Of a stretch of DNA of 16,110 nt, positions 1 to 7,933 are shown piece by piece. Source of the DNA: Candidatus Krumholzibacteriia bacterium (GTDB taxonomy: Bacteria; Krumholzibacteriota; Krumholzibacteriia; G020349025). The notes beneath the pieces are model-generated. The model did no database searches and had not been told where the DNA came from. It saw only the letters and a program-made list of their open reading frames with translations. Where the stretch lies: positions 1-16,110 of the forward strand of contig DASRJW010000041.1 in the NCBI GenBank assembly GCA_035649275.1. Direction: 5' to 3'. Position 1 is the first letter of the stretch, and each line of letters opens with the position of its first letter. The position numbers and the translations under genes were made by a program.

Positions 1-16
1 CCCTGCTCGTCGCCAT
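1..16 (-). CDS. Possible start of a further leftward gene (cut by window edge)
   Basis: An ATG on the minus strand at 14-16 opens MATSR and then leaves the window. A purine-rich GAAGGGG lies just upstream, and the gap to the preceding stop codon is only 24 nt, as expected for a further gene in the same leftward unit. Five codons cannot identify a protein, so this is only a pointer that the operon may continue to the left. Confidence 0.22.
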
Positions 17-40
17 CACCCCTTCGATTCGAAGCCGTTT

Positions 41-1462
41 TCAATCCGAGGGAGGCGAGTAGTCCGGAAGGATGGCGGCGAGGCGGCTGCGGATCGCTGC
101 GTCGGCGCCGTCACGGGCGAGGGCGGTGAGCTCTGCAGCGGCGGCGAGGGCGTCGGTCACCTGCAACGGCCCGAGACGCGCGACGAGCAGTTGCGGATGC
201 GGCGACGGCAGGGTCGCATCCGTGTCGGCCTGCAGCTCCTCGTGCAGCTTCTCCCCGGGCCTCATCCCGGTGAAGCGGATCGGCACCTGCTCGGGATCGA
301 AGCCGGAGAGGGCCACCAGCGTGCGCGCCAGATCCAGCACCCGCACCGCCTCGCCCATGCGCAGCGTGTACACCTCGCCACCCCGTCCCAGTGCCGACGC
401 TTGCAGCACCAGCAGGCACGCTTCGCGGATGGTCATGAAGTAGCGCGTCGCTTCGGGATGGGTGACGGTGAGGGGCACGCCGCGGCGGAGCTGCGCCTGG
501 AACAGCGTCACCACGCTGCCGCGGCTGGCGAGAACGTTGCCGAAGCGGACGGCGAGAAGTCGCGTCGGGCTCCCCGCTGCTTGCATGGCCTGCAACAGGT
601 GCTCGGCGAAGCGCTTGCTCGCCCCCATGACGCTCCGGGGCCGCACCGCCTTGTCGGTGGAAACGAAGACGAGGCGCTCGGTGCCGCACTCCTGCGCCGC
701 CCGCACCACCTGCAGCGTGCCCCACACATTGTTCAGGATCGCCTCGCTGGCGAAGTGCTCCATGTAGGGCACGTGCTTGTGCGCCGCGGCATGAAAGACG
801 ATCTCCGGCCGCCGCTGCCCGAAGGTGCGCCGCATCGCCTCACCGTCCCGGATGTCGGCGATGACCGGCTCCAGGGCGAGCTGCGGATGCAGATCCCGCA
901 GCTCGGTCTCGATCTCGAAGACCGAGTTCTCGCCCCGACCGAGAAGCACGAGGTGCTTGGGTTCGAAGCGCGCGATTTGCCGGCACAGCTCCTGGCCGAT
1001 GGAGCCGCCAGCGCCGGTGACCAGGACGCGCTTGCCGCGCAGCACCTCGCGCACCGGCTCTTCGACCAGCTCCACCGTCTCCCGGCCGAGCAGATCTTCC
1101 GGCCGCACCGGCCGGATCTGCTCGAAGTGCACGTCGCCGCGAATGATCTCCATGAGGCCGGGCACGATGCGTGATGGCACTCGCGCTTGGGCGCAGAGCG
1201 CGATGAGCTGACGCACGAGAGGGCCGTGAGCGGTGGGGATGGCGATGAGGACCTCGTCGACCGCCTCTGCCTGCACGACCTCCACCAATGCCTCGAGCCG
1301 ACCGAGCACGGGCAAGCCCGCCACCTGCTTGCCTTGCAATTGTGGGTCGTCGTCGAGGAAGCCGACGGGAACGAGGTTCGCCTCGGGGTGCTTGCGCACC
1401 TCTTCGAGGGCCATGCGGCCGGCGACTCCCGCGCCGGCGAGGAGCACGCGCTTCGTCGCCAT
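41..1462 (-). CDS. Soluble CapD/FlaA1-family nucleotide-sugar 4,6-dehydratase (polysaccharide biosynthesis)
   Basis: This 473-residue protein belongs to the polysaccharide biosynthesis CapD/WbpM/PglF family of NAD(P)-dependent UDP-GlcNAc 4,6-dehydratases, which make 4-keto-6-deoxy sugars for surface glycans. It has two Rossmann modules. The first (residues 1-110) opens with a glycine-rich GAGVAG loop. The second starts with KRVLVTGAGGSIGQ at 144-157. The catalytic stretch VSTDKAVRPRSVMGASK (267-283) shows the T-D-K triplet and a Met where classical SDRs have Tyr, which is normal for WbpM/PglF. The late motif GMRPGEKLHEEL (399-410) is also typical. Large members carry about four N-terminal membrane helices before the first Rossmann module; none is present here and no room exists upstream, so this version should be cytosolic. 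No clear ribosome binding site precedes the ATG. It lies 64 nt after the Ycf48-like gene. Exact sugar substrate is not known. Confidence 0.88.
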   Translation of the reverse strand: MATKRVLLAGAGVAGRMALEEVRKHPEANLVPVGFLDDDPQLQGKQVAGLPVLGRLEALVEVVQAEAVDEVLIAIPTAHGPLVRQLIALCAQARVPSRIVPGLMEIIRGDVHFEQIRPVRPEDLLGRETVELVEEPVREVLRGKRVLVTGAGGSIGQELCRQIARFEPKHLVLLGRGENSVFEIETELRDLHPQLALEPVIADIRDGEAMRRTFGQRRPEIVFHAAAHKHVPYMEHFASEAILNNVWGTLQVVRAAQECGTERLVFVSTDKAVRPRSVMGASKRFAEHLLQAMQAAGSPTRLLAVRFGNVLASRGSVVTLFQAQLRRGVPLTVTHPEATRYFMTIREACLLVLQASALGRGGEVYTLRMGEAVRVLDLARTLVALSGFDPEQVPIRFTGMRPGEKLHEELQADTDATLPSPHPQLLVARLGPLQVTDALAAAAELTALARDGADAAIRSRLAAILPDYSPPSD

Positions 1463-1526
1463 TGGGGCGAGTCTAGCAGCCTTCGGGGGAAAGAGGCGAA
1501 TGTGGTCGTCTAGGGAAGAACCGAGC

Positions 1527-2474
1527 TCACCGTGCGCTGCCTCGGAAGAGCTGCTTCACGTCGCTCCAGTGCACGGCGGTGATCGCCACCTGCTGCCAGA
1601 GGCTGCCGTCGATGCTGCGCACCACGACGTCCGCGTCGCCCACGGCGAGGAACTGCGTGCCGTCGAAGAGGACGCCGCGGTAAGTGACCGCGCGCGGCGT
1701 CGGAACCTCGAACCAGCTACCGCTCGCACCCGACCCCGCAGCACGCAGGATCGTTCCCTGCGCTCCGACGGCGACGAAGACACCGGGATCGGTAGCGATG
1801 TCGAAGAGATCTTCCCCGCTCGGGCTCGTCACCGGGGACCAGTTGAGGCCCGAATCGGTGCTCCGGCGGATCACGCCTCCCAGGCCGACCGCGATGAAGG
1901 TGGCGCCGCTGGCGCAGACACCGCGGAGAGCTGGCGCGCCGGCGAGCGCTTGGCGTGCCCACGACAGACCCTGATCGGTGCTGCGCAGCACCGTGCCCTG
2001 GTCGCCGACGGCGACGAGAATCGTGCCGTTCGAGGCCACGCCGTGCAGCGCCGCCGGTCCGGGCGAGAGCGTCGTGTCCCAGACCGCGGTCGTGGAGGAT
2101 CGCCGCAGCGTCGTCCCCCCATTCCCTACCGCAACGAGGAAGGTGGAGTGGGAGGTGGCGTCGCGAAGCGTCACGTTCACCGGTGTGGTTTCGTCGCTCC
2201 AACCGAGGCCACCGTCGCTGCTGCGCACCACGCGGCCGCCGTCGCCGACAGCGACGAAGATGCCGGCGAGGAAGGCCACGCCCCGTAGCGCCCCGCTGCT
2301 GCCAGTGTCCTGCACGGTCCACGTGGTGGCACCGGCGCCGCTTCGATAGGCGGCGCCGTCGTCACGGGCGGCCACGTAGCTCGTGCCTCCCCGAGCCAAG
2401 CCATAGAGGTTGGCCGCGGCGAGCGGCCAAGGCAGGAGGAGCGTCAGGAAAAAAGGCAGGAAGCGGCTGCGCAT
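1527..2474 (-). CDS. Secreted Ycf48-like beta-propeller protein
   Basis: The product (315 residues) starts with a clear signal peptide, MRSRFLPFFLTLLLPWPLAA, then is built of about seven repeats of the form VAVGDxGxxxRSxDGGxxW. This is the blade signature of BNR/Ycf48 (HCF136)-type propellers. In cyanobacteria Ycf48 helps assemble photosystem II, but in non-phototrophs such proteins are exported with unknown partners, and nothing here suggests photosynthesis. The reading frame is open 11 codons further upstream (to 2507), but the ATG at 2474 is preferred because AGGGG sits just before it and the signal peptide begins there. The gene follows the TonB-dependent receptor by 73 nt and may be co-transcribed and translationally coupled with it (see the inverted repeat at 2482-2543). 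A periplasmic or extracellular role is inferred. Confidence 0.85.
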   Translation of the reverse strand: MRSRFLPFFLTLLLPWPLAAANLYGLARGGTSYVAARDDGAAYRSGAGATTWTVQDTGSSGALRGVAFLAGIFVAVGDGGRVVRSSDGGLGWSDETTPVNVTLRDATSHSTFLVAVGNGGTTLRRSSTTAVWDTTLSPGPAALHGVASNGTILVAVGDQGTVLRSTDQGLSWARQALAGAPALRGVCASGATFIAVGLGGVIRRSTDSGLNWSPVTSPSGEDLFDIATDPGVFVAVGAQGTILRAAGSGASGSWFEVPTPRAVTYRGVLFDGTQFLAVGDADVVVRSIDGSLWQQVAITAVHWSDVKQLFRGSAR

Positions 2475-2481
2475 CGTGTCC

Positions 2482-2543
2482 CCTGGAACCCGAGAACGTC
2501 CGTACACGGTCCCTACGGCGTGGTTTGGAAGTTTCGTTCCAGG
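2482..2543 (-). promoter_or_regulatory. Inverted repeat that could mask the ribosome binding site of the Ycf48-like gene
   Basis: On the minus strand CCTGGAAC (2543-2536) is perfectly complementary to GTTCCAGG (2489-2482), 46 nt apart. The distal arm overlaps the AGGGG ribosome binding site of the gene starting at 2474. The proximal arm begins only 4 nt after the TGA of the receptor gene, so a ribosome finishing the receptor would cover it. This layout suits translational coupling, but 8 bp over this distance could be chance. Confidence 0.35.
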
Positions 2544-2547
2544 TCGG

Positions 2548-5196
2548 TCAGAAGCTGGCTTCGACGCCGAGGGTGGGAAGCAGCGGCAGCATGGTCACGG
2601 AGTACTGCTGCGTGTAGGCGCGGTTCCAGCGCTGCATGTAGACGTTCTCCGCCGCGGTGGCGTTCAGGACCTCGGCGAAGATGCGCCAGTCCACGGACTT
2701 GCCGTGGAAGTGCCGGAGCAGCTTGAGATCGAGCCGCTGGTACGCCGGCAACGAGGCGGTGCCCTTGCGCCCGACGATGCCGTAGGCCGTCCCGTTGGCA
2801 GCGGTTTCCACCGCGACGACGGGCGTGTACGGCAGCCCGGAGGCGAGCTGCAGGTGGGCGCCGAACTCCCAGGCGCGGTGCTTGAGGCCCAGCTCCAAAG
2901 CGAAGCGATGCCGCTGGTCCTGGAGGGGCCGGTACCAGTAGGTCTCCTCCGCCACCGGTCCCCAGACGCGCGCACCGCTCACCGGATCCTCCGTCCAGCG
3001 CCGCGTCCAGGCGAGCGGATCGCGCTGTTCGGTGCTGGACCAGGTGTACTGCGCCCGCAGCGACAGCGCTGGACGCGGCGCGAACTCCAGCCAGGTCTCG
3101 ACGCCATGGGAGCGGCCGATGGCACCGTTGGCGTAGTACGCCGGCTCCGCCTCGAACACCAGGTGGTCGAAGCGCTTCACGTATCCCGAGACGCCGCCCC
3201 GGACCTCCGTCCCCTGTCGGACCACACCGAGCGTCGCTTCCGTGGCGCGCTCGGCGCGCAGCGGTTCGCCGCCCCGCGTCGGCTGCACTTCGAGCGGCGT
3301 GCTGCGGAGCGCATGCGCGACGCCCCAGGTTCCGTTCACGCTCCACGTCGACTCGGCCTTGGTGCGCAGCGAGAGCCGCGGCGACCACATGTCCTGTTTC
3401 GACAACCCATCGTGCTCGTAACGCAAGCCCGTTCCCAACGTCACGTTGCCGCCCGCGAGGGACCATTCGTCCTGGCCATAGAGCGCGCCGTAGCGGCGCG
3501 TCGCGCCGAGGTCGAGCTGGTAGCGTTCCTTCTGGTCCGCCACGTTGAGCGCCGAGTTGGTCTGCCGCAAGCCGAGGAAGGCGGCGTACGCCGACACCAG
3601 CCCCTCCGTCCGCGTCTGCGTACCCTCGTAGCCGAAACGCAGCTGGTGCGCGCCCTGCTGCAAGGAGAGATCCTGGCGCAGGGACAACGTGCGCGACTCG
3701 ATGCTCACCGACTCTTCGCTCTCTCCCTCGAGCGAGAACGCCAGCCGCTGCGGCACGTAGCCCGCCACGGTTTCGAGCCAGGCGTTCGGGCCGAGGAGGG
3801 CCCGCCAGGTGAGGGAACCCACGGCGAGCTTGTTGTGCAAACCCAACCGGTCGCGGGTCGAAGAAGTCGCGCTCGGCGTGTTGTCGTCGCGGATGAGATC
3901 GTGACGCAGCGCGCTCGCCTCGGGGCTCGGAATGGAGAGCCCATCGCCGGCGACGAGCAGGCCCCCGACGAGGAGGTGGGAGTCCGACGGCTTCCAGCGT
4001 GCGCGCACCATGGCGTCGTAGAAGGACGGCATCTGGCTCGGGTTCTCCGGGTCCACCCAGCGCACGATCTGGTCGTGGTAGGAGCGGCGCAGGCTGAGGG
4101 CCCAACCCTGGCGCTCGTCACCGCCGGCGGCGCGCAGGTGGGCGGAGATGTAGCTCAAGCCCGCCTCGCCGCGATGCGCCTGCGGTTGACTGCCGCGGCT
4201 GCGAACGAGGAGCACACCACCGGTGCCGCCGCCGTAGGCGGCCGGAGCCCCGCCGGCATAGAACTCGGCGCTCTCCACGATCCCTGGGTTGAAGATGCTG
4301 TTGAAGCCGAGAATGTGATAGGGGAAGAAGATCGGGATGCCATCGAGGTAGATGGCGTTGGCGTGTGTCCCGGCGCCGCGCACGAAGAATTCGCCATGGA
4401 AGTCGCTGGCGCTGCCCACGCCCGGCAGCGCCTGCACGGCACGCATGACGTCCTCGAAGGCACCGATGTGCTTCTCCACGTCGGCTGCCAGGATCACGTG
4501 ATGACCGGCTTCTTCCGCTTGCCCGCGCCTTGAGGCGCGCACCACCACCGTCTCGGTCTGCAGGTCGCGGCGTTGCAGCGACCAGTCGAGGACGAGCGAC
4601 GCTTCATCTTGCTGGACTTCGACGCGCCGCTCGAGCACCGCGTGGTCGAGCCGGTAGATTCGTAGCCGATGGGCGCCGGGCGGTAGGAGAATCTGGTAGC
4701 GACCTTGGGCGTCGCTCGTCGTGCCTCGGCGCAGCTCCGGCACTTCGATCACGGCACCGGCGACTGCCGAGCCATCATCGCTTTCGACCCGTCCGGTGAC
4801 GCGCACCTCACTACTCTGCCGCAGACGAGAAGGCGCGCGTACATCGGTCGCACCGCTCGTGCTCGGCGTCGGCTGCACGACCGTGCTCCCCGCCGCCGCC
4901 GCCACCTCCGCTCCCACAGGCGCTGCCGCCGACTCGACCGGATCGACGCCCTGAGGGTCACGCGACGCTGCCCCGGGACCAGCACGGCGTGCCGACGCGG
5001 CCCGACCCACCGACGGACTCGAGCTCGGTGGCTCTGACTTCTGGGTGACCCCACCCGAAGAGGTGCTCGCGGTCGTCGCCACCGTGGTTGCTTCGCTGTG
5101 CGTGAGGGAGCGGAGGAGCCGGGCAGCGCCGATCGAGACCACGCTCACCACGAGGAAAGCGAGGCCGACACGTGCTTCAGGAGATCTGCACACCAC
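2548..5196 (-). CDS. TonB-dependent outer-membrane receptor with N-terminal membrane segment, linker and carboxypeptidase-regulatory-like domain
   Basis: With the GTG start at 5196 the protein has 882 residues. Order of parts: a hydrophobic segment at about 10-26 (VGLAFLVVSVVSIGAA); a Ser/Thr/Pro/Ala/Gly-rich linker to about 122; a carboxypeptidase-regulatory-like beta-sandwich at about 130-208; a TonB-box-like TETVVV at 214-219; a plug at about 232-337 with the family signature FVRGAGTHANAIYLDGIP; then a long beta-barrel ending in Phe, as expected for BAM recognition. These receptors import a ligand across the outer membrane using TonB/ExbBD energy; no SusD partner lies next to it and the substrate cannot be told. 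The frame is open to a TTG at 5235, but an AGAGGG 11 nt before the GTG at 5196 favours the latter; GTG 5193 is also possible. The hydrophobic segment lacks a convincing cleavage site beyond a weak G-A-A. Confidence 0.87.
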   Translation of the reverse strand: MVCRSPEARVGLAFLVVSVVSIGAARLLRSLTHSEATTVATTASTSSGGVTQKSEPPSSSPSVGRAASARRAGPGAASRDPQGVDPVESAAAPVGAEVAAAAGSTVVQPTPSTSGATDVRAPSRLRQSSEVRVTGRVESDDGSAVAGAVIEVPELRRGTTSDAQGRYQILLPPGAHRLRIYRLDHAVLERRVEVQQDEASLVLDWSLQRRDLQTETVVVRASRRGQAEEAGHHVILAADVEKHIGAFEDVMRAVQALPGVGSASDFHGEFFVRGAGTHANAIYLDGIPIFFPYHILGFNSIFNPGIVESAEFYAGGAPAAYGGGTGGVLLVRSRGSQPQAHRGEAGLSYISAHLRAAGGDERQGWALSLRRSYHDQIVRWVDPENPSQMPSFYDAMVRARWKPSDSHLLVGGLLVAGDGLSIPSPEASALRHDLIRDDNTPSATSSTRDRLGLHNKLAVGSLTWRALLGPNAWLETVAGYVPQRLAFSLEGESEESVSIESRTLSLRQDLSLQQGAHQLRFGYEGTQTRTEGLVSAYAAFLGLRQTNSALNVADQKERYQLDLGATRRYGALYGQDEWSLAGGNVTLGTGLRYEHDGLSKQDMWSPRLSLRTKAESTWSVNGTWGVAHALRSTPLEVQPTRGGEPLRAERATEATLGVVRQGTEVRGGVSGYVKRFDHLVFEAEPAYYANGAIGRSHGVETWLEFAPRPALSLRAQYTWSSTEQRDPLAWTRRWTEDPVSGARVWGPVAEETYWYRPLQDQRHRFALELGLKHRAWEFGAHLQLASGLPYTPVVAVETAANGTAYGIVGRKGTASLPAYQRLDLKLLRHFHGKSVDWRIFAEVLNATAAENVYMQRWNRAYTQQYSVTMLPLLPTLGVEASF

Positions 5197-5576
5197 CGGG
5201 CTGGGGTCCCTCTCGCCCTCCGGGTCGGAAGGCAAGGCAATGCGGTGGACATCGGCAGCTGGCGCAATGGGCTATCGAACCCAATTGCCACCGCCGCACG
5301 CTGGGCGAAGCGTGCTTCGAGCCGATCGGGGGCGCTTTCCACCGCAGGGTGGATAGAGAAGTTTACCACGCGCGGTGGGCTAAGGGGCGGTCGAGCCTGA
5401 TCGCGAGGGCTCGGGGGCGCGGTGGGCACAGGGCGGTCGAGCCGGCGTCACGAGCGCGTGGCGAGCGCAGGAGGCGCGAGCAGCGCTCGTGTCGAGCGAC
5501 GAGCGCGCAGGAGCGCGCGCGAGGAGCGTCCGGCGCGACCGCGCCTGCGCCCACCGCGCCCCTCACCCCGCACGCC
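5197..5576. repeat. Repeat-rich GC spacer between glycyl-tRNA synthetase and the receptor gene
   Basis: This 380-nt spacer has no believable gene. A 26-27 nt unit beginning CGCGGTGGGC and ending GGGCGGTCGAGCC occurs at 5371-5397 and again at 5418-5443 with a few changes. A 14-bp perfect inverted copy of its core GGGGCGCGGTGGGC (5414-5427) lies at 5549-5562. Between them is a block of GAGCGCG-type words with a perfect 8-bp hairpin at 5483-5506 (GCGCTCGT, 8-nt loop, ACGAGCGC). The inverted arms lie just past the glycyl-tRNA synthetase stop, so the block may end its transcript, but there is no T-run. The receptor promoter should also be here; I could not pick one with conviction. Confidence 0.55.
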
Positions 5577-6866
5577 TCACACGTAGAGCACGCGCTCGTC
5601 GAGCCAGGCCCGCAGCTGCGTCGCCGCGATGCGCTCTTGCTGCATGCTGTCGCGGTCCCGCACCGTGACCGTCTGGTCCTGCAGCGACTGCGAGTCCACG
5701 GTGACGCAGTAGGGCGTGCCGATCTCGTCCTGCCGCCGGTAGCGCTTCCCCACCGACGCCGTCTCGTCGTAGAAGACCCGGTGCGTGCGCATGAGGTCGG
5801 CGGCGATGCGCTGCCCGAACTCCGGCATGCCGTCCTTCCGCACCAGGGGCAGGATCGCCGCCTTGATCGGCGCGAGATGCGGCGAGAGACGCAACACGAC
5901 CCGCGTCTCTCCCTCCAGCGCCTCCTCGCGGTAGGCGTCCACCAGGGTCACGAGCAGCGTCCGGTCGCAGCCCACGGAGGTCTCGATGACGTAGGGGATG
6001 TACTTCTCCTTGCGCGCCTCGTCGAAGTACTCCAAGCGCTTGCCCGCATACTCCTGGTGCCGCTTGAGGTCGAAATCGGTGCGGTTGTGCACGCCCTCGA
6101 TCTCCTGCCAGCCGAAGGGGAACTCGTACTGGATGTCGAAAGCCGCCTTGGCGTAGTGCGCCAGCTCGTCCGGGCCGTGCTGGTGCCAGCGCAGCTTCTC
6201 CCGCCGGATGCCGATGGACTGGTGCCACTGGAAGCGGGTCTCGCGCCACTGTTCGAACCACTTCTCGTCCTCGCTCGGGTGCACGAAGAACTGCATCTCC
6301 ATCTGCTCGAACTCGCGCATGCGGAAGATGAAGTTCCCCGGCGTGATCTCGTTGCGGAAGGCCTTGCCGATCTGGGCGATGCCGAAGGGCACCTTCTGGC
6401 GCGAAACGGTGAGAACGTTCTGGAAGTTGACGAAGATGCCCTGTGCCGTCTCGGGACGCAGGTACACCACCGCCGCCTGCTCCTCCACCGGCCCCATGAA
6501 GGTCTTGAACATGAGGTTGAACTGGCGCGGCTCGGTGAGCTGGCCGCCGCACTCGGGACAGGTCGAGCCCTGCACCTGGTCGGCGCGGAAGCGCTGCTTG
6601 CAGCGCCGACAGTCCACCAGCGGGTCGGTGAAGCCGGCCACGTGCCCCGACGCCTCCCACACCCGCGGGTGCATCAGGATCGACGCATCCACGCCCTCGA
6701 TGTTGTCGTGGTGGTAGATCATGGCCCGCCACCAGGCGTTCTTGATGTTGTTCTTGAGCTCCGTCCCCAGGGGTCCGTAGTCGTAGCAGCTGTTCAGACC
6801 GCCGTAGATCTCGCTGGACTGGAAGATGAAGCCGCGCCGCTTGCAGAGCGACACCAGCTTCTCCAT
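5577..6866 (-). CDS. glyQS: Glycyl-tRNA synthetase, single-chain dimeric type
   Basis: This class II aminoacyl-tRNA synthetase charges tRNA-Gly with glycine in the cytosol. From the ATG at 6866 it has 429 residues. Family marks seen: [17 protein letters not shown] (8-24), [13 protein letters not shown] (28-40), a CxxC...CxxC zinc-like knuckle (86-106), [14 protein letters not shown] (135-148; motif 2 neighbourhood), [19 protein letters not shown] (170-188), [11 protein letters not shown] (295-305; motif 3) and a C-terminal anticodon-binding domain (about 330-429). The start is unsettled. The ATG has only a weak GGAAG about 12 nt upstream, while a CTG at 6897-6899 (giving [14 protein letters not shown]) has GGGAGG exactly 7 nt upstream, and the family usually has a few residues before the MEKL position. 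The frame is open further, to a TTG at 6974, but that lies upstream of the proposed promoter. It stands alone between a terminator and the repeat spacer. Confidence 0.95.
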   Translation of the reverse strand: MEKLVSLCKRRGFIFQSSEIYGGLNSCYDYGPLGTELKNNIKNAWWRAMIYHHDNIEGVDASILMHPRVWEASGHVAGFTDPLVDCRRCKQRFRADQVQGSTCPECGGQLTEPRQFNLMFKTFMGPVEEQAAVVYLRPETAQGIFVNFQNVLTVSRQKVPFGIAQIGKAFRNEITPGNFIFRMREFEQMEMQFFVHPSEDEKWFEQWRETRFQWHQSIGIRREKLRWHQHGPDELAHYAKAAFDIQYEFPFGWQEIEGVHNRTDFDLKRHQEYAGKRLEYFDEARKEKYIPYVIETSVGCDRTLLVTLVDAYREEALEGETRVVLRLSPHLAPIKAAILPLVRKDGMPEFGQRIAADLMRTHRVFYDETASVGKRYRRQDEIGTPYCVTVDSQSLQDQTVTVRDRDSMQQERIAATQLRAWLDERVLYV

Positions 6867-6936
6867 GAGGACGCCCGCTTCCTGCGTGGTCTCGCTCAGA
6901 GTGGTACCTCCCGTCGGCGCGGCCAAGGACCCTCGG

Positions 6937-6965
6937 GTTGTAGCACACCATTCGCCGGCGGACAA
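6937..6965 (-). promoter_or_regulatory. Sigma-70-like promoter for glycyl-tRNA synthetase
   Basis: Minus strand: TTGTCC (6965-6960), 17-nt spacer, TACAAC (6942-6937) preceded by TGC, an extended -10. Transcription would begin near 6930, leaving a leader of about 30 nt to the CTG or 64 nt to the ATG. It lies just downstream of the terminator at 6978-7006. Both boxes match consensus at 4 of 6, so this is plausible, not certain. Confidence 0.45.
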
Positions 6966-6977
6966 CCGCACCAAGAC

Positions 6978-7006
6978 GACGGGCCGGGAAAGGCTCCCGG
7001 CCCGTC
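6978..7006 (-). terminator. Strong hairpin terminator after the ParB-HTH-like gene
   Basis: GACGGGCCGGGA (6978-6989) and TCCCGGCCCGTC (6995-7006) form a perfect 12-bp GC-rich stem with a 5-nt loop, 40 nt past the stop codon at 7047. On the minus strand it is followed by GTCTTGGTGCGGTTGTC, which is T-enriched but lacks a clean run. It is the most convincing terminator in the window. Confidence 0.75.
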
Positions 7007-7046
7007 AGGGAATCGCCGCGCCCTTACGGCGCGCTGTCGAGCGTGC

Positions 7047-7811
7047 CTACGCCATGCGCAGGAAGAACGGCGCGTGCTGCCGCAGCATGTTGGCGAGCTT
7101 CGGCGTCAGGTGTTCCTGCACCGCCGTGCCCGGCCGCGAGCGCAGCTTGACGATGAGCTGCACGATCTGGCGCGTCTCGCGGCAACTCAGGTTCTTGTCC
7201 AGGATGTCGAAGACGAGCGCCCGCTGATCCTCCGGATCGCGCAAGCGGCAGACCTCGATGATCGTCGAGCGCGGCACGTCGCTCTCCAGCAGCACCTGCT
7301 TGAGGTCGAGCTCGAGGCGTTCGATGGTCTTCGAATCGTAGAAGTAGCTCTTCGACACCGTGCCGCCGTTCGTGGGTAGGGCGCACTCGGTGCGGTACTT
7401 CTGCGTCAGCCGCCGGTTGATGTCGGCGTTCTCCTCGGCCAGACCTTCGGGGGAAAGATTGCGGTACCCCTCGCGGCACGCCTGCATGCGCGCGCTCGCC
7501 TGGGTCACTTTGGGATTGGTGGAATCCGTGGCAGGAACGTGCAGCGGCCGTCCGGCCAGATCCAGGGTCACCGGCGCTGCCGGCGCCACGGCGTTCGCCA
7601 CCTGACCGACGGCGGTGGTGATGCCGTGGACCAACTCGTGCGCTTCCGCCGTGTCCACTTGGATCACGCGCGGCGCCGGGTCGCTTTTCGGCTTAGTCGG
7701 GACCGCTGTAGGGCTCGTCTGAGTGGGTCGCGGAGCTTCGACGGTCCAGCCGTGCTCCAGATCTTTCCCGCTCAGAACCTCCTGGTCTGCTGCCACCTTC
7801 TCGTCGAACAT
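7047..7811 (-). CDS. Orphan protein with ParB-like helix-turn-helix stretch
   Basis: I do not recognise the full protein (254 residues). Residues 1-100 are low complexity and Pro/Thr/Ala-rich, probably disordered. Residues 165-225 resemble the central DNA-binding region of ParB/KorB-type proteins: LKQVLLESDVPRSTIIEVCR looks like a helix-turn-helix, and NLSCRETRQIVQLI resembles the following ParB helix with its LSxRE motif. The N-terminal ParB CTPase box (GxxRR) is absent and no ParA lies nearby, so a chromosome-partition role is not claimed; a DNA-binding role is inferred. The ATG at 7811 is chosen over one at 7838 because GGAGGAGGAGGA sits immediately upstream of it at good spacing. It is a single-gene unit with promoter at 7934-7961 and terminator at 6978-7006. 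No signal peptide or membrane segment is visible. Confidence 0.75.
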   Translation of the reverse strand: MFDEKVAADQEVLSGKDLEHGWTVEAPRPTQTSPTAVPTKPKSDPAPRVIQVDTAEAHELVHGITTAVGQVANAVAPAAPVTLDLAGRPLHVPATDSTNPKVTQASARMQACREGYRNLSPEGLAEENADINRRLTQKYRTECALPTNGGTVSKSYFYDSKTIERLELDLKQVLLESDVPRSTIIEVCRLRDPEDQRALVFDILDKNLSCRETRQIVQLIVKLRSRPGTAVQEHLTPKLANMLRQHAPFFLRMA

Positions 7812-7933
7812 CACGTCCTCCTCCTCCACATCATCCACGGGCTCAGGCAGCTTGCCGGAGCGTCCGCGGCACCTGGGCGGTCGGAAGTTCGCCGACCTCG
7901 CGTCCGTCCAGATGCCCCCGCAATCAGGGTGCC

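Noticed and set aside
22-34. Short palindrome CTTCGA-T-TCGAAG near the left edge
   Set aside because: One-base centre cannot make a hairpin, and nothing else around it suggests a regulator site or tRNA T-arm.
1527-2474. Photosynthesis link from the Ycf48-like propeller
   Set aside because: No other phototrophy gene is present and such propellers are common in non-phototrophs.
2410-4533. Very long plus-strand open frame opposite the TonB-dependent receptor (707 codons)
   Set aside because: It is antisense to a receptor with clear domain motifs, is rich in Arg/Ala/His/Pro as expected from high-GC shadow frames, and shows no domain.
5172-7379. Plus-strand open frame of 735 codons across the spacer and glycyl-tRNA synthetase
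   Set aside because: It crosses a repeat-rich spacer, a synthetase gene on the other strand and a terminator hairpin; composition is that of a shadow frame.
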